Below, piece by piece: positions 1 through 8,949 of a stretch of 64,000 nt of DNA (position 1 is the stretch's first letter; each line of letters begins with the position of its first letter). This stretch comes from Cohnella terricola (GTDB lineage Bacteria; Bacillota; Bacilli; Paenibacillales; Paenibacillaceae). Where the stretch lies: the NCBI RefSeq assembly GCF_007786475.1, contig NZ_VNJJ01000019.1:17000-80999 (forward strand), read 5' to 3'. Made by a program: the position numbers and the translations under genes. Below the pieces are notes generated by a model. The model had not been told where the DNA came from, made no database searches, and was given only the letters and a program-made list of their open reading frames with translations.

Positions 1-195
1 GTGATCGTGCGCTTGCATGAGTTTACGGGAGCCCGCGTGACTGTGAACCTATCGAGCGACTATCGGATCCTGTCCTGGCAGGAAACCGACCTGATGGAGC
101 GTCCGCTTGGCGAAGTGAGATCGGACGGAACGATTGTGTTCGACTGTTCACCATATGAAATCAAAACTTTCTTAATCCATATGGAAGTTTGCTAG
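1..195 (+). CDS. GH38 alpha-mannosidase, C-terminal end (partial)
   Basis: An open frame enters from the left edge and stops at 195, giving the last 64 residues of a larger protein. The residues resemble the closing beta-sandwich of glycoside hydrolase family 38 alpha-mannosidases: an LHEFTGARVTVNL strand, a DLMERPLGE turn and a final FDCSPYEIKTFLI strand, where these enzymes usually end with a statement like 'P.EI.T..L'. The catalytic part lies outside the window, so the assignment rests only on this tail and on context: a complete GH38 gene is at 17604 and the region is full of glycan-degrading enzymes. The GTG at 1 is probably an internal valine and not a start. No terminator separates it from the next gene, whose AAGGAGG ribosome site follows within 30 bases, so the two may be co-transcribed. 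Confidence 0.6.
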   Translation: MIVRLHEFTGARVTVNLSSDYRILSWQETDLMERPLGEVRSDGTIVFDCSPYEIKTFLIHMEVC

Positions 196-228
196 CCAAA
201 TGTTGATATTTATTTAAGGAGGATTGTT

Positions 229-2802
229 ATGTTAAAGAAAGGTTTGAGACAATCTATCTCCATGGTGTTGCTATCCGCAATGACTCTCGTTTTGGGAGTC
301 ATTGCACCAGTTCCCGGGCAGAGTGTTCACGCCGCAGGCCCGTATGAAGGCACGTATCAGGTGACTCCAGCTCCTGAATGGGATGATGTATTCAATAATA
401 CGAACCATGGGGGAGACGATTTTCAATGGATTCCTTTTGGGATTAAAAACCGTCAAGGCCAGGGAACAGCATCAACAAAATCAGCGATTTTATTTGCCGA
501 TTCCTATATTAACGGTAATTTCATCTATGGAAGCTCGATGGGACAATACACGGGTATTACCGCCAATAAATCTTTAATCAACTGGTTTTGGGGGCCAAAC
601 GGTCAAAAGCAAAGCTATAACCCCATGTGGGGGATTGAAAAGGCGGAAAGCGGCTACTCAGGAACGGTTGCCTGGAACCTTGTCAGCGGCTATGGAATGA
701 GCGGGATTAGAAACACTTCGGACACTCATGATACGGACTATCGTAAAATGTGGCTTTCAGACCGTTCTCCGTCAGCCGCTAACAGCTACATTATTATTGA
801 CGCTTATGCGACTAGAAACCTGGGCAAGATGTATATTTGGAATTTTAATGAGCAAGGAAATACAAGTAAAGGCTTAAAGAATATCAAAGTATTCACGTCC
901 ACAGATGGAGTCAACTATACGGAATTCACTGGAAGCGGATATCCGTTCCAGATTCCGCAAGCAAGTGGCACGGCCCCCAATGCCTACAACAAAATGATTG
1001 ATTTGAACTCAACTTCAGCCAGATATGTGAAAATTACATTTAATCCTGTTTCCAACGACGGTAACTGGGGATTTCCTGATATGTATGGCCTCAGTGCTGT
1101 CCGAATCTATGACAACTCAGGCAAAAAGCTGGTTTTATCCGCCAAGGCCGGTTCAACGGTTACCAGAAATTTATATCCGAATAATCAAAGTTGGAATGAG
1201 TCGGCGATTTCATTAGGTAATTATGTGTATTTTGTCCTTCATGGCGCAGCAGGTTGTTGTACTCCGTATGAAGCCAATGCCACTCAGCTCATGAGATATA
1301 CCATAAATAATGGCGCAATAGATTTTAACTCACTCATCGCAATTGACGGATTGCCTTTAGCCTATTATCCGGACATTCCAAGCGGCTTCTCGCCTAATGC
1401 ACATGACGCAAGGGTCGGCAATACTTATCGGGTTAAACAATTTGAAAATTTAAGCTACTGGGAAGATGACGATGGTTATATTTATGCCCTTGGCGCCGAT
1501 GAAACGTTTACCTATGGAGCTTGGAACGAGTATTCCAAATTACTTCTCTCAAGAGTTCCTAAAAATAGTTTTGAAGATTTTAATGCAAGAGAATATTGGA
1601 ATGGCACAGCTTGGACGTCGTTATATGAAACCGCTGCCAACTTAAAGGATGTATTCGGTAACGATGTGGGGCCTGTCGGCAATAATCCTGGTTTCTTCAA
1701 AGCTCAGGGTGGCCAGTTGGATGGCAAATTTGTTCTGGTTTATATGGAAGGCGTGGATGGAAGTTCCTTCTTCAGGGTAGCCGATCGGCCTTCGGGACCG
1801 TGGAGCGATAAAAACCTTTTGTACGCGCGAAATGGCAATGAACACATTTACAACACAGGCGCTGTACCCTTTATATCTCAAAATGGAGAGTTTTACTTTT
1901 ATTTAATTAAAGATGAACATACGATGAAATTCTTCAAGTATTCAGAAGGGCAAAGTGGAAAAGGTACGAATTTGGCATTAAATAAAGCTGCTACGGCTGA
2001 CAGTGTGTGCGATCCCTCAGAATCGGCGGCCAAAGCCGTGGACGGCAGCATAATCAATAACAGCAAATGGTGCTCCAAATCTAACAATCGTTGGCTGCAA
2101 ATCGATCTCGGTTCCGTGCAGCAAGTAAACCAGTTTGTTATCAAGCATGCATCGGAAGGCGGAGAGAGCAGCTCGTTGAACACGAAAGCTTACAATATCC
2201 AGGTCAGCAACGATGGTACAAACTGGAGTACAGTGGTCAACGTAAGCAATAATACAGGTGGCGTTACGACAGACAATATTACGTCAACATCGGCTCGCTA
2301 TATCAAGTTGAACGTTACAACACCTACGCAGACCACAGATCCTGCTGCAAGGATCTATGAGTTTGAAGTATACGGACCTCGAAATTTGGCATTAAATAAG
2401 GCCGCAACGGCTGACAGCTCGTGTGATCCTTCAGAATCTGCACCTAAAGCCGTAGACGGCAGTGTCATCAATAACAGCAAATGGTGCTCCAAATCTAATA
2501 ACCGTTGGCTGCAAGTCGATCTTGGCTCCGCGCAGCAAGTGAACCGATTTGTCATCAAGCATTCTTCCGAAGGAGGGGAGTCCGCTTCTTATAACACGAA
2601 GGCTTACAATATCCAGATTAGCAACGATGGTACGAACTGGAATACAGTGGTCAACGTAACGAACAATACGAACGGTATTACGGTAGACAATATAACCGCA
2701 GTATCGGCTAGATATATCAAGTTGAACGTTACGACGCCTACACAAACTACAGACCCTGCTGCTAGAATCTATGAGTTTGAGGTATACGGACCAAGTTCTT
2801 AA
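229..2802 (+). CDS. Secreted beta-propeller (DUF4185/DUF5005-like) protein with two C-terminal discoidin domains, copy 1
   Basis: 857 residues. A signal peptide covers about residues 1-36, ending VHA-A. The body (about 37-575) has repeated W/D-rich blades, for example LSRVPKNSFEDFNAREYW and EHIYNTGAVPFISQNGEFYF, which resemble DUF4185-type five-bladed propellers related to glycoside hydrolases. A discoidin-like segment is embedded near residues 170-305 (NIKVFTSTDGVNYTEF ... SARYVKITF). Two F5/8 type C (CBM32-like) domains follow at about 581-717 and 718-857, each opening NLALNKAATADS and closing ARIYEFEVYGP; their DNA repeats with a 411 bp spacing. The role is inferred as binding or cleaving extracellular glycans; no catalytic residues can be named. 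The ATG at 229 has an AAGGAGG site 8 bases upstream. It is a close tandem paralogue of the next gene. Confidence 0.75.
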   Translation: MLKKGLRQSISMVLLSAMTLVLGVIAPVPGQSVHAAGPYEGTYQVTPAPEWDDVFNNTNHGGDDFQWIPFGIKNRQGQGTASTKSAILFADSYINGNFIYGSSMGQYTGITANKSLINWFWGPNGQKQSYNPMWGIEKAESGYSGTVAWNLVSGYGMSGIRNTSDTHDTDYRKMWLSDRSPSAANSYIIIDAYATRNLGKMYIWNFNEQGNTSKGLKNIKVFTSTDGVNYTEFTGSGYPFQIPQASGTAPNAYNKMIDLNSTSARYVKITFNPVSNDGNWGFPDMYGLSAVRIYDNSGKKLVLSAKAGSTVTRNLYPNNQSWNESAISLGNYVYFVLHGAAGCCTPYEANATQLMRYTINNGAIDFNSLIAIDGLPLAYYPDIPSGFSPNAHDARVGNTYRVKQFENLSYWEDDDGYIYALGADETFTYGAWNEYSKLLLSRVPKNSFEDFNAREYWNGTAWTSLYETAANLKDVFGNDVGPVGNNPGFFKAQGGQLDGKFVLVYMEGVDGSSFFRVADRPSGPWSDKNLLYARNGNEHIYNTGAVPFISQNGEFYFYLIKDEHTMKFFKYSEGQSGKGTNLALNKAATADSVCDPSESAAKAVDGSIINNSKWCSKSNNRWLQIDLGSVQQVNQFVIKHASEGGESSSLNTKAYNIQVSNDGTNWSTVVNVSNNTGGVTTDNITSTSARYIKLNVTTPTQTTDPAARIYEFEVYGPRNLALNKAATADSSCDPSESAPKAVDGSVINNSKWCSKSNNRWLQVDLGSAQQVNRFVIKHSSEGGESASYNTKAYNIQISNDGTNWNTVVNVTNNTNGITVDNITAVSARYIKLNVTTPTQTTDPAARIYEFEVYGPSS

Positions 2803-2881
2803 ACGTAGGTCAGATGGGGATGCATATACCAGCGATATGCACCCCATTAACCCTATAAAATTCCTTTTGAGGAGGAGAATT

Positions 2882-5458
2882 ATGTTAAATGCACGGTTGA
2901 GAAAATCGATTTCCGTGGTATTCATGTCCGTAGTGACTCTTGTTTTGGGAGCGGTTACACCAGCCCCCGGACAGAGCGTTCACGCAGCAGGTCCGTATGA
3001 AGGCACATACCAGGTGACGCCGGCTTATGACTGGGAAAATGTATTCAATAATACGGGTCATGGGGGAGACGGTTTTCAATGGGTTCCATTTGGAGTTAAA
3101 AACCGCCAAGGTCAGGGAACCGCGACAACTAATTCGGCGATCTTCTTTGCCGACTCCTATATTAACGGTAATTTTATTTACGGAAGCTCGCTGGGACAAT
3201 TCACGGGTATTGCCGCGAACGCTTCTTTAATCAACTGGTATTGGGGAACAAACGGTCAAAAGCAAAATTTTTCTCCTATGTGGGGAATTGAAAAGGCGGA
3301 AAGCGGCTACTCGGGAACGGTTGCCTGGAACCTTGTCAGCGGTTATGGAATGAGCGGAATTAGAAATACAACGGACACGCATGATACGAATAATCTGAGA
3401 ATGTGGCTGTCAGACCATAATCCGTCAGTCAATAATAGCAACATTATTTTTGACTCTTATGCGACGAGAAATCTGGGTAAGTTGTATATTTGGAACTATA
3501 ATGAGCCGTCAAATACAAATAAAGGATTAAAAAACATCAAAGTATTCACATCTACAGATGGTGTTAACTATACGGAATTCACAGGAAGCGGTTATCCGTA
3601 TCAGATTCCGCAAGCAAGCGGTACGGCCCCCACTGCCTACAACAAAATGATTGATTTGAACTCAACATCAGCCAGATATGTGAAAATTACATTTAATCCT
3701 GTTTCCAATGACGGTAACTGGGGAAGTTCTGACATGTATGGCCTTAGCGCAGTCCGAATTTATGATACCTCGGGCAATAAGCTGGTTTTATCGGCCAAGG
3801 CGGGTTCAACGTCAATCAGAAATTTATACCCGAATAACCAGAGTTGGAATTCGGCCGCTTTTTCATTAGGTAATTATGTGTATTTTGTCGTTCATGGTAC
3901 AGCTGGTTGCTGTACTCCATATGCAGCAAATGCGGCACAGCTGTTGAGATATACAGTAACGAACGGGCAAATTGATTTTAGCTCGCTTAAGGCAATTGAT
4001 GCGTTACCTTATCTCTATTATCCGGACATTCCGAGCGGATTTTCTCCTAATTCAGGCGATGCAAAAATCGGCAATACCTATCACATTAAATTTTTTGAAA
4101 ACTTAAGCTTTTGGGACGACGACGATGGATATATTTATATGCTCGGTAATGATGAAACGTTTACCTACGGAGCTTGGAACGAGTATTCCAAATTAGTTCT
4201 CTCTAGAGTCCCCAGAAACAGTTTTGAAGATTTTAATGCAAGAGAATATTGGAATGGTACGGGTTGGACATCTCTATATGAGACTGCTGCTACCTTAAAA
4301 GACGTATCCGGTAACGAAATCGGACCTGTCGGCAATGATCCATCTTTGTTTAAAGCACAGGGTGGCCAGTTGGATGGCAAATACGTGCTTGTTTATATGG
4401 AGGGCGTGGACGGGAACTCCTATTTCAGGGTGGCCAATCATCCAGAGGGGCCATGGAGCGATAAAAACCTCTTGGTTGCACGTAATGGCACGGAACATAT
4501 TTATAACACGGGTGCAGTACCCTTTATATCCCAGAATGGAGAGTTTTACTTCTATTTAATTAAAGATGAACATACGTTGAAATTCTTCAAGTATTCCGAA
4601 GGAAGAAGTGGAAATAATTCGAATTTGGCATTAAATAAAACTGCCACGGCTGACAGTGTGTGCGATCCCTCAGAATCAGCAGCCAAAGCCGTGGACGGCA
4701 GTGTAATTAATAACAGCAAATGGTGCTCCAAATCAAACAACCGCTGGCTGCAAGTCGATCTCGGTTCCGTTCAAGTCATAAACAAATTCGTCACCAAGCA
4801 TGCGTCGGCAGGAGGAGAGTCCGCAACCTGGAACACGAAATCTTATAACATTCAGGTCAGCAACGATGGTGCAAACTGGAGTACAGTGGTTAATGTAAGC
4901 AATAATACGAGTGGCGTTACGACTGACAATATTACGGCAATATCGGCTCGCTATATCAAGTTGAACGTTACGACGCCTACGCAAAACACAGACCCTGCGG
5001 CAAGAATTTATGAGTTCGAAGTATACGGACCGCCAAATTTGGCATTATCTAAACCTGCTACTGCCGATAGTTCGTGTACGGCCTCACAAACGGCAGACAA
5101 AGCCGTGGACGGCAGCGTATTCTTTGACAGCAAATGGTGTTCCAGATCGAACAACCGTTGGCTGCAAATCGATCTCGGTTCCGTTCAAGTCGTAAACAAA
5201 TTTGTTATCAGGCATGCATCGGAAGGTGGAGAGCCCGCAGCTTGGAATTCGAAGGCTTACAACATTCAGGTCAGCAACGATGGTACAAACTGGAATACAG
5301 TGGTCACTGTAAACAATAATACAAGCGGCGTTACGGTTGACAATATTTCAAATGTTTCAGCTCGGTACATTAAGTTGAACGTGACGACACCGTCTTCGCT
5401 AGCTGATGACCCTGCAGCAAGAATCTATGAGTTTGAAGTGTATGGACCCAATTCATAG
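2882..5458 (+). CDS. Secreted beta-propeller (DUF4185/DUF5005-like) protein with two discoidin domains, copy 2
   Basis: 858 residues and collinear with the preceding gene over its whole length, including signal peptide (ends VHA-A), propeller blades, embedded discoidin-like segment and two C-terminal F5/8C domains from about residues 581 and 718. The frame is open back to 2771 but the ATG at 2882 is preferred because GGAGGAG lies 4-12 bases upstream and because it restores the same signal peptide as copy 1. Start-to-start distance is 2653 bp, so this is a tandem gene duplication that has since drifted, mostly at third positions. The conserved GCCTPY and WCSKSNNRWLQ segments suggest paired cysteines in both propeller and discoidin parts. 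The function is inferred as glycan attachment or hydrolysis at the cell exterior. A hairpin with a T-run ends the unit at 5546. Confidence 0.75.
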   Translation: MLNARLRKSISVVFMSVVTLVLGAVTPAPGQSVHAAGPYEGTYQVTPAYDWENVFNNTGHGGDGFQWVPFGVKNRQGQGTATTNSAIFFADSYINGNFIYGSSLGQFTGIAANASLINWYWGTNGQKQNFSPMWGIEKAESGYSGTVAWNLVSGYGMSGIRNTTDTHDTNNLRMWLSDHNPSVNNSNIIFDSYATRNLGKLYIWNYNEPSNTNKGLKNIKVFTSTDGVNYTEFTGSGYPYQIPQASGTAPTAYNKMIDLNSTSARYVKITFNPVSNDGNWGSSDMYGLSAVRIYDTSGNKLVLSAKAGSTSIRNLYPNNQSWNSAAFSLGNYVYFVVHGTAGCCTPYAANAAQLLRYTVTNGQIDFSSLKAIDALPYLYYPDIPSGFSPNSGDAKIGNTYHIKFFENLSFWDDDDGYIYMLGNDETFTYGAWNEYSKLVLSRVPRNSFEDFNAREYWNGTGWTSLYETAATLKDVSGNEIGPVGNDPSLFKAQGGQLDGKYVLVYMEGVDGNSYFRVANHPEGPWSDKNLLVARNGTEHIYNTGAVPFISQNGEFYFYLIKDEHTLKFFKYSEGRSGNNSNLALNKTATADSVCDPSESAAKAVDGSVINNSKWCSKSNNRWLQVDLGSVQVINKFVTKHASAGGESATWNTKSYNIQVSNDGANWSTVVNVSNNTSGVTTDNITAISARYIKLNVTTPTQNTDPAARIYEFEVYGPPNLALSKPATADSSCTASQTADKAVDGSVFFDSKWCSRSNNRWLQIDLGSVQVVNKFVIRHASEGGEPAAWNSKAYNIQVSNDGTNWNTVVTVNNNTSGVTVDNISNVSARYIKLNVTTPSSLADDPAARIYEFEVYGPNS

Positions 5459-5496
5459 ACATAGAATCCCAACATAGTTGGGGGCTAAGTCACATG

Positions 5497-5546
5497 AAAA
5501 ACCAAGGGGCTAGGCGATTAGTTCTCGCTTAACCTCTTGGTTTTTT
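5497..5546. terminator. Bidirectional rho-independent terminator
   Basis: AAAACCAAGGGG pairs with CCTCTTGGTTTT (one G-U) and is flanked by an A-run on the left and a T-run on the right. It lies between two convergent genes and can serve both. Confidence 0.8.
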
Positions 5547-5580
5547 GACTTTGCGGTTGCTCCCCTACCCGGTGCCGAGC

Positions 5581-7044
5581 TTAGTGGATAAGAACGGGAC
5601 CAGTTCGGATTTCATCCGGCGTATTCGCATATTTTAACGGTTTTTTCGGATCGAAATTCGGGAAAACGTACTGATTCACACCGATGAGTTGATTGTATAT
5701 CGCCAGATCCAACGAGGTGTTAAATTGTTGCGTCATCTCTTTCAGCGCCGATTCGGGTTGCTTTGCTCCTTGCAGGATTTCCCTGTAGGTCCTCATGCGC
5801 GCTTCATCTCCCCAGATCGACGAAGCGATCGATGATCCCGAGTCCGCCAATCCGAATTTAGGCTCTTTCGGGTAAGGGGATTCGTTCGAGCGAGGAAGAA
5901 AAGCTTCCAAATCGGGTGACAAAGTTTGATATTGTGGATTCCCCGTAATCGTAGTAAGCGTCGGGATCACGTCCCCCTGCTCGTACAATGCGCCTTGAAA
6001 TTCTCGCGAGATAAGAAACCGCAACAGTTCGAAAGCTTCTTGTTTATGTACCGTAAACGTATTGATGACGAACGGCGGTTCGATGTCGATCATTAGCGCG
6101 CCGTTGTCGGCTTTAGATGCATCCAATAGCGGCGGCATCGCGGTTCCCCAGGAGAAATTCATTAGGTTCATGCGGAACAATTGAGCAATATCGGAGTTCG
6201 TAGCGTACATCATCCCGATATTACCTTCGGCAAACTGGGATAAAGCCGTATCGTTCTTTAGCGAAATCTCGCCGGGAAACAAGCCGCCATTGCTTTTCAT
6301 CTCGAGAATCGTCTGGAACCACGGTTCGTATACGGAAAAATCGAATTTTCCCTTGCGAAAATCATAATAATAAACCCCGCTAAGGGTACCCGCTATTTCC
6401 AAAGGACGGCGAAACCCTGCCTTGTCGTCTCCACCCGGGAGAGCAAAGCCGTATCTTCGGAATCCGGTGCCTGCCGTCGATATTTTGATTGCGCAATCTT
6501 TCATTTCAGATAAGGTGGAGGGTGGCCGAGTGGAATCGCAGCCGGCTCCGTCAAGCAGCTCTTTGTTATAAATGAGCCGAAGAGTGTTCATACCGGTCGG
6601 TATCGCGTAATAGCGTCCGTTTTTTTGCTTCGTGTATTCCGTTGCCCATGTAGGATACGGCATTCCTTCAAAGCTTTCGTCTGAAAGATCGACCAGCCAC
6701 TCCTTGCTGATATACGAATTCAACCAAAGAGTATTTAATTGAAATACGTCCGGGCCTTTACCCGATGTCATCAACCGATTCAACGTAACGTCGTAGTTAT
6801 CGTGCGGAATTTTGATCAATTCCACGAGCCAATCCGGGTGGGAAGCGTTGAAGTCGGCGATTTGACGTTCCATCTCTTTCGTATCCGCGAATGCTTGAAC
6901 CGCCATCGAAATCTTGGTGATCGGTTTTTCTATGGTCTGCGAGATCGTTGAATCGGGACTATCGTGTCGTGTGCATCCTGAGATCGCGGATATCGCACAG
7001 AAGGCAATCAACCAGGTTCGCGCAAGCCCGAAAGTTCTTTTCAA
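5581..7044 (-). CDS. Family 1 extracellular solute-binding lipoprotein
   Basis: 487 residues with a lipoprotein signal peptide (positive start MKRTFGLAR, hydrophobic stretch, lipobox ISGC at about residue 24), followed by a periplasmic-binding fold typical of carbohydrate ABC transporters: QIADFNASHPDWLVELIKIP, GPDVFQLNTLWLNSYI, YAIPTGMNTLRLIYNKELLDGAG. It would sit on the outer membrane face and bind a sugar. The start is a TTG at 7044 with GAGGGATGG upstream; no in-frame ATG occurs before the mature part. It is divergent from the YesM kinase, with 66 bp between start codons, and has no permeases beside it on its own strand. It might deliver ligand to the permeases at 10689-12538 or act as a ligand-presenting partner of the kinase. 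Both are inferences. Confidence 0.85.
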   Translation of the reverse strand: MKRTFGLARTWLIAFCAISAISGCTRHDSPDSTISQTIEKPITKISMAVQAFADTKEMERQIADFNASHPDWLVELIKIPHDNYDVTLNRLMTSGKGPDVFQLNTLWLNSYISKEWLVDLSDESFEGMPYPTWATEYTKQKNGRYYAIPTGMNTLRLIYNKELLDGAGCDSTRPPSTLSEMKDCAIKISTAGTGFRRYGFALPGGDDKAGFRRPLEIAGTLSGVYYYDFRKGKFDFSVYEPWFQTILEMKSNGGLFPGEISLKNDTALSQFAEGNIGMMYATNSDIAQLFRMNLMNFSWGTAMPPLLDASKADNGALMIDIEPPFVINTFTVHKQEAFELLRFLISREFQGALYEQGDVIPTLTTITGNPQYQTLSPDLEAFLPRSNESPYPKEPKFGLADSGSSIASSIWGDEARMRTYREILQGAKQPESALKEMTQQFNTSLDLAIYNQLIGVNQYVFPNFDPKKPLKYANTPDEIRTGPVLIH

Positions 7045-7110
7045 GGTTATCCATCCCTCTTATAATTGAAATGATCTGTCACTCAACCTTTTTTTGGGAG
7101 GCTTAATGCC

Positions 7111-8949
7111 ATGTTTCCGAGACTGGCCTTGTTATCGGGAATGAATCGTATCAGCCTCAAATACAGACTTTTATTATATTTTCTAATGCTTGTCATCTTG
7201 CCGACGACGATCATTTCTGTCACGATCTATAACCAGTCTTACCACACAATAACGGAAAATATCAACACCTCGGTGCAAACGAATCTCAATATGGTAGAAG
7301 TGGTTTTACTCAAAAAGATCGAAGAAATGGACGAGGCCGCGAATTCGATTTATTTGAACCCCGACATGATCGATCGTTTATCTTCTGATCGGCCATCGGA
7401 TCAAGTCGATTTCGTGAACGAATTGGCTACGCTTAATAAAATCATCGACGGTTACGATTTGCCAAACCGTTCCGGTTCACGGTTCATTCCTAAGCTCTAT
7501 ATGCTGAACAGGCCGGAGTACACGCAATACAATTTCTCGCGCAACGTGGGGTCGACCAGCGAAATCGAAGACGAGAAGTGGTATGCGAAGCTTCCTCCGA
7601 AAGCGCAATATACGATTAGCAGCTTGCAAGCTCCTTCGAAAGCGGGCGGAAGCGGGTACAGTATCAGACTGGCCAAACGGCTGTTCGGCCTGAAGAACGT
7701 AACGATCCCATTCGTCGGTGTGCTTACGATTGATGCTGACATCTCTGATTTTGCCGGTGTGCTCGACCAACTGAAACCTTCGGTCAACAGCTCCGTCATG
7801 ATTCTCGACGGTCAGGCGAACGTGTTGGTCAGTCCGGATCTTTCGATGATCGGACGTAGTTTGGCTAGCGCTCCTTACGTTCATGGCATTATTCGAGGAG
7901 CGGGACAAACAGGCACGTTCGAGCAGTCGATTTCGGGAAAAGAAATGCTTGTCTCCTACCGCGAGATTGGCTCGCTCGGTTGGACGGTCGTATCGATGTC
8001 CCCGGTCGGCGATTTGAACGGCAAGTTGATCGCGTTCCGCAGGACGATGTATATCGTGTTAGTCTTATGTATGGTAATCGCTGCGCTGATTGCCGTTCTA
8101 TTGTCCAATAACATAACGAACCCCATCCGCAAGTTCATCAAATCGATGTCGTACGCACAGGAAGGCAATTTTGACATCCAGATCCAGTACAAACGCAAAG
8201 ACGAGTTTACGCAGCTATTCAGCCAGTATAATGTCATGCTAAAGCAAACCAAAGAGCTCATCAAAAGGCTCATCATCAGCGAGAACAAGAAAAAAGAAGC
8301 GGAACTTCAGGCGCTTCAAGCTCAAATCAATCCGCATTTTCTTTATAACACGCTGGATTCCATCAATTGGATTGCTTTGCGGCACAACGTGCCCGATGTC
8401 AGCCATATGGTGACGTCCCTCTCGGACTTTTTTAGATACAGCCTAAACAAAGGAAAAAACATCATTTCGATCGAAGACGAAATCCGCCAAGCGGAAAGTT
8501 ATCTTTCAATTCAAAAGATACGATTCAACGATCGGCTTGGCTACGCGATTCATACGGAGCCTGAGGTTTACGGTTACCAAGCGGTCAAGCTGATTTTACA
8601 ACCTCTCGTCGAGAACGCCCTTATTCACGGTATCGAAAGAAGACCAGGGAATGGTTATATCGTAATAACGGCGACAAAACGGGGGGATAAAATCGAGATC
8701 GAAATCGAGGATAACGGAGTCGGCGCGGATTCGGATAAACTGAACGCGATGCTTAGGGACGAAGGCAATCAAGATAAAACGATCGGTATCTTTAACGTAG
8801 ATCAGCGAATTAAGCAGGTTTTCGGACCGGAGTTCGGTATCGAATACCGCAATAAGGACGAGCCCGGCTTGATCGTGACAGTAACGCTGCCGGCGACGAC
8901 TACCTTAGTGGAGGCGAAAGACTTTGCTGAAAATGATCATAGCCGATGA
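7111..8949 (+). CDS. YesM-type sensor histidine kinase
   Basis: 612 residues. Membrane segment 1 is at about 20-40 (LLLYFLMLVILPTTIISVTIY), followed by an extracellular dCache-like sensor to about 310, membrane segment 2 at about 313-333, a HAMP linker, and an HPK7/His_kinase domain whose phospho-accepting histidine is residue 409 in QINPHFLYNTLDSINW. The ATPase part has LVENALIHG (N box) and IEDNGVGAD (G1 box). This family senses extracellular signals, often through sugar-binding proteins, and phosphorylates YesN-type AraC response regulators. The ATG at 7111 has GGGAGG 11 bases upstream. Its last 26 bases overlap the regulator gene, so the pair is translationally coupled. The adjacent ABC genes are the likely targets. 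Confidence 0.95.
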   Translation: MFPRLALLSGMNRISLKYRLLLYFLMLVILPTTIISVTIYNQSYHTITENINTSVQTNLNMVEVVLLKKIEEMDEAANSIYLNPDMIDRLSSDRPSDQVDFVNELATLNKIIDGYDLPNRSGSRFIPKLYMLNRPEYTQYNFSRNVGSTSEIEDEKWYAKLPPKAQYTISSLQAPSKAGGSGYSIRLAKRLFGLKNVTIPFVGVLTIDADISDFAGVLDQLKPSVNSSVMILDGQANVLVSPDLSMIGRSLASAPYVHGIIRGAGQTGTFEQSISGKEMLVSYREIGSLGWTVVSMSPVGDLNGKLIAFRRTMYIVLVLCMVIAALIAVLLSNNITNPIRKFIKSMSYAQEGNFDIQIQYKRKDEFTQLFSQYNVMLKQTKELIKRLIISENKKKEAELQALQAQINPHFLYNTLDSINWIALRHNVPDVSHMVTSLSDFFRYSLNKGKNIISIEDEIRQAESYLSIQKIRFNDRLGYAIHTEPEVYGYQAVKLILQPLVENALIHGIERRPGNGYIVITATKRGDKIEIEIEDNGVGADSDKLNAMLRDEGNQDKTIGIFNVDQRIKQVFGPEFGIEYRNKDEPGLIVTVTLPATTTLVEAKDFAENDHSR

